64,000 bases of DNA from an uncultured Pseudomonadota bacterium (lineage in GTDB: Bacteria; Myxococcota_A; Bradymonadia; Bradymonadales; GCA-2716585), in contig CAKZKQ010000744.1 of assembly GCA_937123825.1 (NCBI GenBank), forward strand, positions 40,061 through 104,060. The letters run 5' to 3'. Below the pieces are notes generated by a model. That model saw only the letters and a program-made list of their open reading frames with translations, was not told where the DNA came from and did not search any database. Below, in pieces: positions 32,678 through 42,600 of this stretch. Within the stretch, counting starts at the first letter, position 1. Each line of letters begins with the position of its first letter. The position numbers and the translations under genes were made by a program.

Positions 32678-34474
32678 ATGACCGGCCCAGACAACAACGA
32701 GCTGCTCCCGGAGTTGGAAGATGATGAACTCATCATCGACGTGGACACCGACGAGCCGTTGACCCCTCCCCCTGACGCCATCTCCAGCGCACCGTCGCTG
32801 GACGACGATGGGATCATCACCAGCGCCGCCAGCTCTCCGGGGCTGCGCGCCATACGCCCGCGCAAGGCGCCAGCGCCCGCCCCTGGGCCTTCGTTGGCTC
32901 AGGCCCGCGATCCCAGCCGGGACCCGACGCTCCTTGGGCGCTACAAGATCCTGGACATCCTTGGCCGAGGGGCATTCTCGATCGTCTACCGCGCCTCACA
33001 GGTCGGCATCGGCCGCGTGGTCGCGCTGAAGGTCTTTTTGCTGCCGCCCGCCACGCGCCACAACAGCCAGGCGGCCGAAGCGGCTTTGGCCCGTTTCCAG
33101 CGCGAGGGCCGATTGGCAGCAGGCTTGCGCCACCCCCACACTGTCACCCTCTACGACTACGACAAGACCGATCAGGGCATCCTCTACATGGCCTTCGAGT
33201 ACGTCGAGGGCCCGACCATCAGCCGCGAACTGAAGTCCAAACCCGGCGGCATGCCCATCTCGCGCGCGGTCCACATCACCCGTCAGGTCGCCCAGAGCCT
33301 CGAAGAAGCCCACCAACAAGGGATCATTCACCGCGACCTGAAGCCCGGCAACATCATGCTCACCCGGCGCCAGAACCAGGACGACTACGTCAAGGTCCTG
33401 GATTTCGGCATCGCCAAGCTCGTCGGCAGCACCGACACCGAGCAGCACGCCGACTTCGACATGAACCGCTCCAACATGATGGAGGTCATCAACCTCATCG
33501 AGCCCCAGCCCATCGCTGGGGATGACCTGACCGCCAACGGGCGCATCGTCGGCACCCCGCGCTACATCCCCCCGGAACAAATCCACGGGCAGACGCTGGG
33601 CCCCTCGGCCGACATCTACGCCCTGGGCCTGATCCTCCACGAGATGGTCTGCGGCACACCGGCCAACCCCGGCAAACAAGCCCGCGACTTGCTCACCTGG
33701 CATCTTGAAGACCTGCCCTTCAACACCCCGGCTGGCTTTGTCTGCCCCCCCGGGCTGGCGCACGTGATCCAGAAGGCCACGCGCAAAATGCCCCAGGAGC
33801 GCTACCAGTCCTGCCAGGAACTGCTCGACGACCTGGACAAGCTCGACGACGAGGGCAACTGGCTCAAAGCCCCCAGCAAGACCCCCACAGTGGCGCTGGT
33901 CGTGGGGGTCAACGTAGCGCTGGTTCTGGTCCTGGCGGCCGTGGGCTACATGGTCCTTGGCGGCAATCAAAACGCCCCCGAGAACGCCACTCAAGCCGCC
34001 GCTGTCGCCGCACAGAACAACCCCGTCAAAGACACCAAAGCGGCGCCCGAACCCAACAAAGCCCCTCAGAACAAGGCCGCCCCAGACAAAGACAAGCCAC
34101 CGGCTGCCGCCAGCGCCGCCACCAAAGAAGGTGAGCCCGGCCAGGACGACGCCGAGGCGCCCAAAAACGAGCCCAAACCCGCCGAACTGCGGCAGGTCGA
34201 GATCAGCTCCTACCCCACCGGCGCCGACGTCTACATCGGCGACCTCAAGGTCGGCGTCACACCACTGCCCATGACCCTGGAGGAAGACCAGGAGACGCTG
34301 ACCATCACGCTGAAAAAACGCGGCTACCGCTCCAAGAACATCACCTGGACCGCCGACATGGTCGAGCCCGCCTTCCCTGCCCGGCTGCGCATGGCCCCCA
34401 GCAACACCAACAACAAACGCCCCGGCGGCAACGGCGGCACCAAAAAAGGCGGCGGGTACCACATAGTCGAATGA
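32678..34474 (+). CDS. Ser/Thr protein kinase with TM helix and C-terminal PEGA domain
   Basis: A 598-aa Hanks-type kinase. I prefer ATG 32678 (MTGPDNNELLP) because the 32-residue upstream extension from 32582 is basic and low-confidence. The kinase domain has G-loop GRGAFSIVYRAS, VALKVF (Lys), catalytic HRDLKPGNIM, DFGIAKL, and activation-loop end GTPRYIPPEQIHG. A single TM helix (VALVVGVNVALVLVLAAVGYM) is followed by an Ala/Lys/Pro-rich linker and a PEGA domain (ISSYPTGADVYIGDLKVGVTPLPM), which is a surface beta-barrel-like binding module. The topology is kinase inside and PEGA outside. The stop overlaps the next gene by ATGA, so the TPR protein is a likely partner. Confidence 0.9.
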   Translation: MTGPDNNELLPELEDDELIIDVDTDEPLTPPPDAISSAPSLDDDGIITSAASSPGLRAIRPRKAPAPAPGPSLAQARDPSRDPTLLGRYKILDILGRGAFSIVYRASQVGIGRVVALKVFLLPPATRHNSQAAEAALARFQREGRLAAGLRHPHTVTLYDYDKTDQGILYMAFEYVEGPTISRELKSKPGGMPISRAVHITRQVAQSLEEAHQQGIIHRDLKPGNIMLTRRQNQDDYVKVLDFGIAKLVGSTDTEQHADFDMNRSNMMEVINLIEPQPIAGDDLTANGRIVGTPRYIPPEQIHGQTLGPSADIYALGLILHEMVCGTPANPGKQARDLLTWHLEDLPFNTPAGFVCPPGLAHVIQKATRKMPQERYQSCQELLDDLDKLDDEGNWLKAPSKTPTVALVVGVNVALVLVLAAVGYMVLGGNQNAPENATQAAAVAAQNNPVKDTKAAPEPNKAPQNKAAPDKDKPPAAASAATKEGEPGQDDAEAPKNEPKPAELRQVEISSYPTGADVYIGDLKVGVTPLPMTLEEDQETLTITLKKRGYRSKNITWTADMVEPAFPARLRMAPSNTNNKRPGGNGGTKKGGGYHIVE

Positions 34475-35439
34475 ACACACTGCACACCAGACGACGGCCC
34501 CTTGGCCTCCTGCTGATCGCCGCCCTGCTCTTGCCTGCGGGCGTGCTGACCCATACCCCAAAGGCCGCCGCGCAGGACAACCAGGCGCAAGAGGACCCCG
34601 GCAAGCTCTTCCAGCAAGCCATCGAGCACTACAAAGCCAAGCGCTTCAAAGAAGCCATCCCCCTCTTCAAGAGGGTCTTTGAGCTCGACCCCAACCCCTT
34701 TGTCCTCTACAACATCGGCCGCTGCTACGAAGAGTTGGGCCAGCTTGACGACGCCGCGCGCCACTACGAACGCTCCCTGCTCCTCGACGGCCTGCCCGAA
34801 TCCGCCAAAGCCGAAGCCATCAAGCGGCTGGCGCGCCTCGAAGACACCCTCAAGGAACAAGGCGACCGCGAAAAGATCGCCTCCAGCCGCGAAGTCGTCG
34901 CCCTGGCCATGCGCATGGCCGTCTCGCGCGCCTCTTCGGACGCCGCAGACGCCGCCAAGGCCAAAGCAGAGGCCGACAAAGGCGACAAAGCCACCGACCT
35001 GCCCCCGCCACCGCCTCCCCCCGCACAGCGCGGCGCGCTGACCTGGATCGGCATCGGCGCCGCTGGTCTCGGCGCGCTGGCCGTCGGCGCTGGCACGGTC
35101 TTCTACCTCAGCGCCACCGACGGGCTCGACCAACAGGACACGCTGCGCAGCGACTACAACACGCTGCGCACCCAGGCCCTCGAAGAGGGTGACTCGGCCG
35201 CCGCCGCCAGCGCCCTGGAGAAGGCACAAGAACTCAACACCCTGGCCGACGACATTGAAGGCGACCAGGTGGCGTCCACAGTGATGTTTTCAGCAGGGGG
35301 AGCGCTCTTGCTCGGTGGCCTGATCATGATCCTGGTGGATGGCTCCGACGAGGGCGCACAACAAGCCGAAGGCGACGACGCCACCGGCGCCTCCATCATC
35401 GTCGTCCCAGGCGGCATTGGCGTCTCGGGCACCTGGTGA
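34471..35439 (+). CDS. TPR-domain periplasmic/membrane protein coupled to kinase
   Basis: A 322-aa protein whose ATG overlaps the kinase stop. It has a signal peptide (LGLLLIAALLLPAGVLT, then an AAAQ cleavage region) and two or three TPR motifs (LFQQAIEHYKAKRFKEAIPLFKRVFELDPN, VLYNIGRCYEELGQLDDAARHYERSLLL). After an Ala/Lys helix and a run of eight prolines come a TM helix (LTWIGIGAAGLGALAVGAGTV) and a second hydrophobic segment (VMFSAGGALLLGGLIMILV). Operons of PEGA kinase with such a TPR protein are common in Myxococcota. The arrangement suggests a sensor or scaffold on the envelope side. Confidence 0.82.
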   Translation: MNTLHTRRRPLGLLLIAALLLPAGVLTHTPKAAAQDNQAQEDPGKLFQQAIEHYKAKRFKEAIPLFKRVFELDPNPFVLYNIGRCYEELGQLDDAARHYERSLLLDGLPESAKAEAIKRLARLEDTLKEQGDREKIASSREVVALAMRMAVSRASSDAADAAKAKAEADKGDKATDLPPPPPPPAQRGALTWIGIGAAGLGALAVGAGTVFYLSATDGLDQQDTLRSDYNTLRTQALEEGDSAAAASALEKAQELNTLADDIEGDQVASTVMFSAGGALLLGGLIMILVDGSDEGAQQAEGDDATGASIIVVPGGIGVSGTW

Positions 35440-35470
35440 AAGCTCGCCCCACACCAACCCAACCCACAAC

Positions 35471-36436
35471 CTAAGCCAGCGCCCGGATGGTCTCTTCCAT
35501 GGTCCGCTCTGGGCTGTACTTCAAAAAGCGCCGCGCCCGACTGTCATCGACCATGCAAACAAACTTGATGTGGTCCAACTCGGGGGTCGGAAACGACGTC
35601 AGCCGCGCTCGCCACATCATGTCCAGGATCGGCTTGGCCAGCGGCTCGATCATCGGCACCGAGCGCTTGCCCAGCGCCTTGATCAACTCTGACAGCGGCA
35701 ACTGGCCAGGGCCTGCGACGTTGAAGATCCCCCGGATACCAGGACGCAACGCGCGCGTGATGGCCTGCACCACGTCGTCGATGTGGATGAGTTGGATCAT
35801 GGGGTCATAGCCAACCAACGTCGGGATCCGCTTCATCCGCAGGTAGTTGGACGGCGCGTTGCCCACATCCCCAACGATGTGCACCGGGCGCAAGATGACG
35901 GTTTCGATCTCGGGGTGGCGCCAGAAGAAGCTCGAAGCGTACATGTCCAGCGAGATCAAATCGCGGATCTCGCTGAAGGTCTGGCCACCCATCAAAGGGG
36001 CCTCTTCGGTCAAGAACTGGTTGTTGGTCGGCGCTGGGCCATAGACATTGGCGCTGGAGAGGATGATGACCTTGCCGACGTTGTGCTGTTGGCACAAGTC
36101 GAGCAACTTCTGGGTGCCTCGAACGTTGAAGTCGTGGGTCTCGCGCGGGGATTTGCGCGGGTCGTGCATGATGTTGAGGTGGATGAGGGCATCGACGCGG
36201 TTTTGCCGGAAGATGTCCTCGGTCTTGCGGCGCCGAATGTCGACTTTGTGAAAGTCGATGTCGGGTGGCAAGGTGTCCAGCGGTCGCCGATCGACCCCAA
36301 TGACCTCCCAGGAGCGGTGCAGTCGACGCGCCAGCGCCTGACCCAGGCGCCCGCCAATGCCCGTAATCACCACCGTATCGCGCCGTCGGCTCCACTCCCT
36401 CCAGCGCCGCTTGTCGGTGACCTCATCGTTGCTCAT
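35471..36436 (-). CDS. NAD-dependent epimerase/dehydratase family protein (extended SDR)
   Basis: A 321-aa protein. ATG 36436 is chosen because AAGGAG sits 10 bp upstream. The N-terminal Rossmann motif is TGIGGRLGQALARRL. The segment VIILSSANVYGPAP contains the usual SS-x-x-VYG, and VDDVVQAITRAL and FNVAGPGQLPLSELI are typical extended-SDR elements. The canonical YxxxK is not intact: the expected place reads MYASSFFW with no lysine. The protein may therefore bind a nucleotide cofactor without the usual chemistry. It is followed on the same strand by a gap and the acyltransferase gene upstream, suggesting lipid or sugar modification. Confidence 0.85.
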   Translation of the reverse strand: MSNDEVTDKRRWREWSRRRDTVVITGIGGRLGQALARRLHRSWEVIGVDRRPLDTLPPDIDFHKVDIRRRKTEDIFRQNRVDALIHLNIMHDPRKSPRETHDFNVRGTQKLLDLCQQHNVGKVIILSSANVYGPAPTNNQFLTEEAPLMGGQTFSEIRDLISLDMYASSFFWRHPEIETVILRPVHIVGDVGNAPSNYLRMKRIPTLVGYDPMIQLIHIDDVVQAITRALRPGIRGIFNVAGPGQLPLSELIKALGKRSVPMIEPLAKPILDMMWRARLTSFPTPELDHIKFVCMVDDSRARRFLKYSPERTMEETIRALA

Positions 36437-36546
36437 CCCAAGCTCCTTACGAAGGGATCCCACACCACCGTCGGCAAGATCGGCCGCCCTGATCCCCAAA
36501 ACCCACACAAACCCGCCCTTTGCCTGGGGCAAAGGGGGCCAGGTTG

Positions 36547-37503
36547 CTAAAAAAAGATGCTCTTGCGCTCCGAGAGCCCCTTGTTGATCAGGGCCTGGAG
36601 GGACTCTTTGACCTGATCGACCTTCTGGCCGATGACCTTGTCCTCGTCGTCGGGGCGCCCTTCAAATTGCATCGCCTGACCAAAGTAGATGCGGTATTTG
36701 ACCGGATAGGGCAACATCCCCAGCGGCCCCAGCAGCGGAAAGGTCGGCGTGATCGGAAACGCCGGCGCCCCCATGACGCGCGCGATGCCCTTGGCGTTGA
36801 AAAAGGCGGGCGCCTGCTCCTCGGCGCCGATGACAGCCACCGGCACGATCGGCAACCCGTTCTCCAGCGCCAGACGCATGAAGCCGTACCCAAAGCGCTG
36901 AAGCTGATAGGCTTTGTCGTAGGTCTTGTTGATGCCGATCACCCCCTCGGGGAAGACCAAAATGGCCGAGCCTTGCTGCACCAGACGCCTGAAGTTGTCG
37001 CGCGAGCCCAGCATCTGCCCAGCGCGGGCAAAGACCCAGGAGACCATCGGCAGGCTCGGCACCCAGCGCTCGATCATCGAGCGCACCATCCGGGGCTTGG
37101 TCTTATCGAGCAAGCACGCCGTGACGATCATCCCTCCATCGATGGGGATCTGACCGGAGTGGTTGGCGATCAGGAGCACTGGCCCCTCGGGCAGATCATC
37201 GACCCCGTAGGCCTCCACCCGAAAGTAGTGTCGGTAGATCCAGGCCACCGCGGGCATGACCTTTTTGACAAAGGAGGGGCTGAAGCCAAACGGATCATAG
37301 CCAAACTCATTGAGGTTGTCTTCGAGCGCATCGATCCGCTCGGCGATCTCGCTGTCCAACACGGGCGCGTTGGCGATGGCGCGCTGGGCCAGCGCCCACA
37401 ACGCCACCAGGCTGCTGGTGTTGCGCTCCTGCGAGCGGGCCTCTTGCAAACGCTCAAAGAGCCGCACCCCTTTGCGCCAACGCTCCGATCCGGTCTCGGC
37501 CAT
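36547..37503 (-). CDS. Phospholipid/glycerol acyltransferase family protein (PlsC-like)
   Basis: A 318-aa protein with ribosome site GAGAGG. Acyltransferase motif I reads NHSGQIPIDG, a His-x6-Asp variant of the usual HX4D seen in a PlsC-like subfamily. The FPEGVIG segment is motif III. The N-terminal half is a helical domain (LRSLRDFYRRYFVEAYG-like) and there is no obvious TM except the membrane-associated segments near 90-130. Such enzymes transfer acyl groups to lysophosphatidic acid or related glycerolipids. It lies upstream of the SDR gene on the same strand (110 bp gap). Enzyme specificity is unresolved. Confidence 0.88.
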   Translation of the reverse strand: MAETGSERWRKGVRLFERLQEARSQERNTSSLVALWALAQRAIANAPVLDSEIAERIDALEDNLNEFGYDPFGFSPSFVKKVMPAVAWIYRHYFRVEAYGVDDLPEGPVLLIANHSGQIPIDGGMIVTACLLDKTKPRMVRSMIERWVPSLPMVSWVFARAGQMLGSRDNFRRLVQQGSAILVFPEGVIGINKTYDKAYQLQRFGYGFMRLALENGLPIVPVAVIGAEEQAPAFFNAKGIARVMGAPAFPITPTFPLLGPLGMLPYPVKYRIYFGQAMQFEGRPDDEDKVIGQKVDQVKESLQALINKGLSERKSIFF

Positions 37504-37691
37504 AGCCTCTCACCCCTGTTCTTCGACTGATCCACTTTGGGAGCATAGGCCCACCACCTTGTGGTCTGCAACCATAAGATGCGCTTGATATGCCTTGCAC
37601 TGGCCCATACCATGTTAAGCTGTTCCCGGACCCATGGCCGAACCTGCGTGTCAGCGCACCACAAGCGGCCACCGATTGGAAGCGTCACGCC

Positions 37692-39518
37692 ATGAAACCT
37701 CTTGCCCTACGCCTTGTGTTGTTTGCGTCCCTCGCGACGATGACCGCCTCTTGCCTCAGCGCCGCGCCAGCGTCCCCCATCGACTGCTCGGTGACAGACG
37801 AAGGTTGCGAAGATGGCGACTTCAACAACGACGCCAACAACAGCGGCAACAACGACGCCAACAACGATGGGAACAACGACACCAACAATGACGTCAACAA
37901 CACCCCCAACAACGCGGGCAACAACGGCGTCAACAACGATGGGAACAACGATCCCAACAACAACCCCAACAACGACACCGGCAACAACGACCCAGACTTG
38001 TGTGATCCGGCCTGCTTTGAGGGCGAGTCGTGCGAAAACGGCATTTGCGTGCCGGATGAGGACATGACGGACTGCGTGGAGGTCGATCTGCCGGACAACG
38101 AGGGGCTCGACGAGAACTGCGACGGCATAGACGGCGACATCCAGGCGGCCATTTTTGTCTCTGAGTTTGGCAATGACAGCGCCGACGGCACCCAGTTTGC
38201 CCCCATGCAGACCATCCAGGGTGCCCTGCTGCGTGCCACCCAGGACCCCACCCGCACCCAGATTCTGGTCTCCTCGGGCTTTTATGAAGGCCCCATCGAG
38301 TTGATCCCCGGCGTGGACCTCTACGGCGGGTATGACTTCTCCTGGCAGCGCGACATCAACCTGCGGCCCACCGTGCGCGGCGGCAACCCCGTCATCGTTG
38401 CTGAGGGCATCGATGTCTTGACCGTCATGGACAGCTTTGCCGTCATCGGCAACCGCTTGGCCGAACCCCAGCAGAACAACTACAGCGTCTACATCAAAGA
38501 CAGCCAGGAGCTGCGCCTGCTCAACATGAACATCACCGCTGGCGACGGCGGCGAAGGCATGTCGGGCGAGAACGGCGTGGACGGCGAAAGCGGCCAGGCC
38601 GGAGACAACGGCGCCAATGGGTGCGAAGACAGTACGCTGCTGTGCAGCAGCTGCAACCGTCCCCGCTCGGGCAACGGCGGCGCGTCCCCGTGCGGCAGCC
38701 CGGGCGGCTCCGGTGGCCGCAGCGGCCACCCCGACGACAACTCCGAAAACGGCACCAACGGCGTCGGGGCAAACGGCGGCTCTGGTGGCCCCCGTGGCAC
38801 CAATGGTCAGGACGGCCAAAACGGCGGTGACGGCGGCGCAGGTGAAAACGGCGCCGACGGCATCAGCGCCGAAGGTGGTGGTGAGGACGTCGACGGCCAC
38901 TGGCTTGCCTTTGGCGGCTCAGACGGCGTCAGCGGCTTGCCCGGCGGCGGCGGCGGTGGTGGCGGAGGGGGCGGCGAAGGCGACAACCTCTGTGACTCCT
39001 GGGGCGGCGCCGGAGGCGGCGGCGGCGGCGGCGGTTGCCCAGGCACCGCAGGCACCGGCGGCACCGGCGGCGGCGGCTCGTTTGGCATCTACCTCTACGA
39101 CTCCTCGGTCGAGATTGTCGGCTGCATCATCTTTGGCGGCGCGGGCGGCGCGGGCGGCGACGGCGGCCGTCCCGGCTCGGGCGGACGCGGCGGCAACGGC
39201 GGCCGCGGCGGTCAAAAAGAAGACGACTCGGGCGTGGGCGGCAACGGCGGCCCCGGGGGGAGCGGCGGCGCCGGGGGCAACGGCGGCGGCGGCGCTGGCG
39301 GCGTCAGCTACGCCATCTACTCCAACACCCCCTTTGAGATCCCTCCTGTGGACTGCGAATTGACTGAGGGCCTGGGCGGCACCGGCGGCTTTGGCGGCGA
39401 CACCAACGGCGCCGACGGCGATGTCGGCACCATCTACCCCGACCCCGACGCCGAGCCCGATCCTGAAGAAGATCCCGAAGAGGACATGGACGGCATGATG
39501 GACATGGATGGCATGTGA
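37692..39518 (+). CDS. Gly-rich lipoprotein with Asn-rich linker
   Basis: A 608-aa lipoprotein. ATG 37692, signal peptide ending TASC. It continues with a short acidic part, then a linker of about 55 residues made of NN-x-x units (NNDANN, NNTPNN). Next come a Cys-containing segment (CDPACFEGESCENGIC), a beta-helix-like region (VSEFGNDSADGTQFAPMQTI; VSSGFYEGPIELIPGVDLYGGY), and about 250 residues of Gly-rich sequence with repeats such as GGxGGxGG and GENGADG. The C-terminus is acidic. The NN-rich linker and Gly-rich stretch suggest a surface-exposed adhesin or PE_PGRS-like fold. The pectate-lyase-like (DUF1565) start is recognisable as a right-handed beta-helix. Confidence 0.82.
   Translation: MKPLALRLVLFASLATMTASCLSAAPASPIDCSVTDEGCEDGDFNNDANNSGNNDANNDGNNDTNNDVNNTPNNAGNNGVNNDGNNDPNNNPNNDTGNNDPDLCDPACFEGESCENGICVPDEDMTDCVEVDLPDNEGLDENCDGIDGDIQAAIFVSEFGNDSADGTQFAPMQTIQGALLRATQDPTRTQILVSSGFYEGPIELIPGVDLYGGYDFSWQRDINLRPTVRGGNPVIVAEGIDVLTVMDSFAVIGNRLAEPQQNNYSVYIKDSQELRLLNMNITAGDGGEGMSGENGVDGESGQAGDNGANGCEDSTLLCSSCNRPRSGNGGASPCGSPGGSGGRSGHPDDNSENGTNGVGANGGSGGPRGTNGQDGQNGGDGGAGENGADGISAEGGGEDVDGHWLAFGGSDGVSGLPGGGGGGGGGGGEGDNLCDSWGGAGGGGGGGGCPGTAGTGGTGGGGSFGIYLYDSSVEIVGCIIFGGAGGAGGDGGRPGSGGRGGNGGRGGQKEDDSGVGGNGGPGGSGGAGGNGGGGAGGVSYAIYSNTPFEIPPVDCELTEGLGGTGGFGGDTNGADGDVGTIYPDPDAEPDPEEDPEEDMDGMMDMDGM
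37824..37990 (+). repeat. Asn-Asn-x-x linker-coding repeat
   Basis: In-frame AAC-AAC codons recur every 9-15 bp and encode an unstructured Asn-rich spacer. Slipped-strand variation in copy number would change the linker length without shifting the frame if whole units are gained or lost. Confidence 0.75.
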
Positions 39519-39677
39519 GCCCCTTCCATCCCCTCCTCAACACTCCAACACAAGTCCATCCAAAACGCGCCACAGCACCAAGAAGCACCGCATCAGACAA
39601 ATCCAGCGACGAAACTCGCCCATACCAAAGCACAGACGTCCGACTTGTCTTGTGACGGTCCCAACGGCGTCAGCAAC

Positions 39678-42600
39678 TTACAAGGGTCTGGAACAAGACC
39701 GGTTCAGCGGCGCAGATGAGCATGTGGGGCTCAAATGACCCTCACAGCTGTTGTTGGCATTGCTGCTGTTGGTGCCGTTGGGACAATTGGTCTCAACCCA
39801 TGCTCTCGGTTCCACAAAGGATGAGCCGGTGAGGTTGGCGCCGCAAAAATTGGCGTCGTTGGCCGAAACCGCTTGGAACCTGACATTGGTCATTGATGTG
39901 CGCCTCATAGCCACCCCATCAAAATGTAAACCGTTGATGGTCGCATTGTTGAAGCTGCTTTCAATAAAGCTGGTGCCTCCAAAGAAAATGCCACTGTATA
40001 TATTGGCGCCATCGAGGTTGACGCGCTCTAAGTTCCCACCTTCCAGGCGCGCAAACATGAATTGAGCCCCCCTCATGTCCGCACAGGTAAACTCAGCGCC
40101 AAACATGTCTCGGGTGTTGTCAAAAAGAGCACCTCTAAGGTTTGTTTCGTGCCACAAGGCCTGATTCAGGTTTGCCCTTTGGAGGTTGACGTTTGAAAGG
40201 TCCGAACCAAAGAAATTCGAAGTCTCCAGATTGGCCTGCTGCAAATCTGCATCACGGAAGCTCGAACGCTGGAAAACACCTGCCCTGAAATTGGCCCCTT
40301 GCAACTGAGCCTCGGTAAAATCAACTTCATCTGAGTTGCTATCGACAAACTCGGCCAGCCTCATATCCGCTCCCACAAACGACGCCCTGTGGAGGGTGGA
40401 GTTGATGAACAAGACGCCCACCAACACAGCCCTGTCGAATGTCGCGTCATCCAATGTCGTGGAACACTGGCCCTCTTGTTCATTGGCACACTGTGTGGCG
40501 CCAGTGATGATGGACAACAGGCTCGCTTCAGTGGCATCCACCCTGGAAAGGTCCGCCCCGACCAGGTTGGCGCCAGTCAACTCTGCCTCTACAAGTCTGG
40601 CGTCGCTCAAGTCCGCCAAGAAGAAGATGGAATTGAACAAAGTGGCCTCGGACAAATCGGCACCTGCCAGATTGGCTTCTCGCAAATTCGTCAAAACCAG
40701 TGACGCCTCCCTCAAACAAGCACCGCTCAGGTTCGCCCCTTGGAGCAGCGAACCACTCAAAGCACCTTGCGCAAAATAGACCCCCCGAAGATCGACCCCG
40801 CGCAAGTCGGTCTGGCTAAACACCGCACCATCGAGCTTCACAGCAGGCCTGGGTGCATCCACATCACACGACTCAGCAGGGATGGGTTCATCAGGTTGCA
40901 CGAAGGACGCACCGGATAGATTGGCACTCGATACAATGGCGCGGCTAAGATCCGCTCCTGCCAGCGTTGTACAGCGCTCTTCATCAAAACAGCCCAGATC
41001 CGCTCCAAAGAAATTGGCTTGAGCCAAGTCCAGGCCCGATAGGTTGGCACCGCGCAGGTCAGCGTTGCCAAAATTAACGCCTTTGAGCACCAACCCCTCC
41101 ACACCGCTCAGATCCTGCGCTGGCATGATGACCCCGGATAGATTGGCAAGTGTCATATCGATGCCCAGCGCCACGGCCTCCTCAAAATCTTCGGTGGTCA
41201 TGGGGTGTTGGTCTAAATCAAGGCGCGATACCGCAAGACTCTCAAGGGTCACGGTCAACGAGACTTCTTCATCATCGGCACCGGGCCTCAGCGTCACGGT
41301 TTGTTGGACAGTGCCAAACCCAGGGCGACTGGCCTGAACCACGAAGGTTCCCTCGGGAATCTCTGAGAATACTTCGGGTTGAGCTGCATCATCGGCGTTG
41401 TGAAAGACCTGCTGACGCGCAGCGATGTGGTTGGGACCAAAAATGCTGAGGTTGATGTGCCGCTGCGCTTCGGGAATCCAACTGGGCTCGACGGCAACCA
41501 CCACGCGGATCACCCCCTCAGCCGGGCTCCGTGACAAATCAAACTCCAGTGCATCAAAGGGCTCTTCGCCAACCTCAAAGCGCCCATCGACCTCATCCCA
41601 AAAAACATCGATCTCTCTAGAAACAAAGCCAGGTCTGGAGATTTGTAGGGTGTGGTTCTGGCGAGTGGCGAGAAAGGCGTAATTGCCATCAACCCCCGTT
41701 TGCAAAGTGGCCACCAGAATGTTGTCACCCACTGTGGCCTGGATTTGAACGCCACTGTGATCTTCAACATCACCATCCTGACCCTGGAGGCGAACAGCAC
41801 CTCTGAGCACAACCACAGGTTCAGGCTCCAACACCACCACTGCCTGCTCAAACAACCCTTGTGTTGAATTTCCCCCTTCTGCGAGCACCACGTCCCGGCT
41901 GAAAGGAAGGTGTCCCTGGGCAGCAATATTCAGCGTGTAAGGACCCGGTTCAAGACCCACAAACTGAAATTGCCCCTGCCCTCCGTCCGCGTTGGTGATG
42001 GGCGCAATACGCCGCTCTTGGACGTTCACCAAGCTCACAAAGCCGATGTTGGGCCAATCATTCCTTCCTCCTTGAGCGCTTGCCACCAATCCACTCAATG
42101 AGGCGACGGGCAATGGCTCCAGTCTGAAAACCTCCTCATCCACAGGCTGCCCATCGACCTCAAAACGCAGTGCCTCCTCATTCCAACGCACAGCAATCTC
42201 ACTGGACTGGCCAGCAGGAGAGCGGTGGCCTTCCTTAGAAAATGACAGCGTGTGCACCACCCTCGAAGTCTGGATTGCAAAGAAACCCTCTTCATCCGTG
42301 GTGGTGTTGGTGAAAAGCTCATCGCCAATCTCCACGCGGACCAACACCCCGCTGCTGTCAGGGCTCCCATCCAGAATCACACGGCCACGCAACACCACAG
42401 CGGTTTCAGGCGATTGCCCCTCAGGAGTCATCACAATGGCTTGCTCAAGCACCAACGTCTGGCCACTGCCAATGCTCACCACGGTAGAATAGGTCAAATG
42501 CCCTTGCGCCTTCACTTCCAGAGCGTAATTGCCGGGACGCAAATCGCCTCGCGCAAACTCCCCATCCCCATCAGGAGCAAAACTCACTGCAGGTCCGTTG

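Noticed and set aside
32996..34561. 521-aa minus-strand ORF opposite the PEGA kinase
   Set aside because: Low-complexity Val/Gly/Asp translation without motif, antisense to a recognised kinase.
37707..38900. 397-aa minus-strand ORF opposite the Asn/Gly-rich lipoprotein
   Set aside because: Val/Ala-rich translation is the complement of the Asn-rich repeats.
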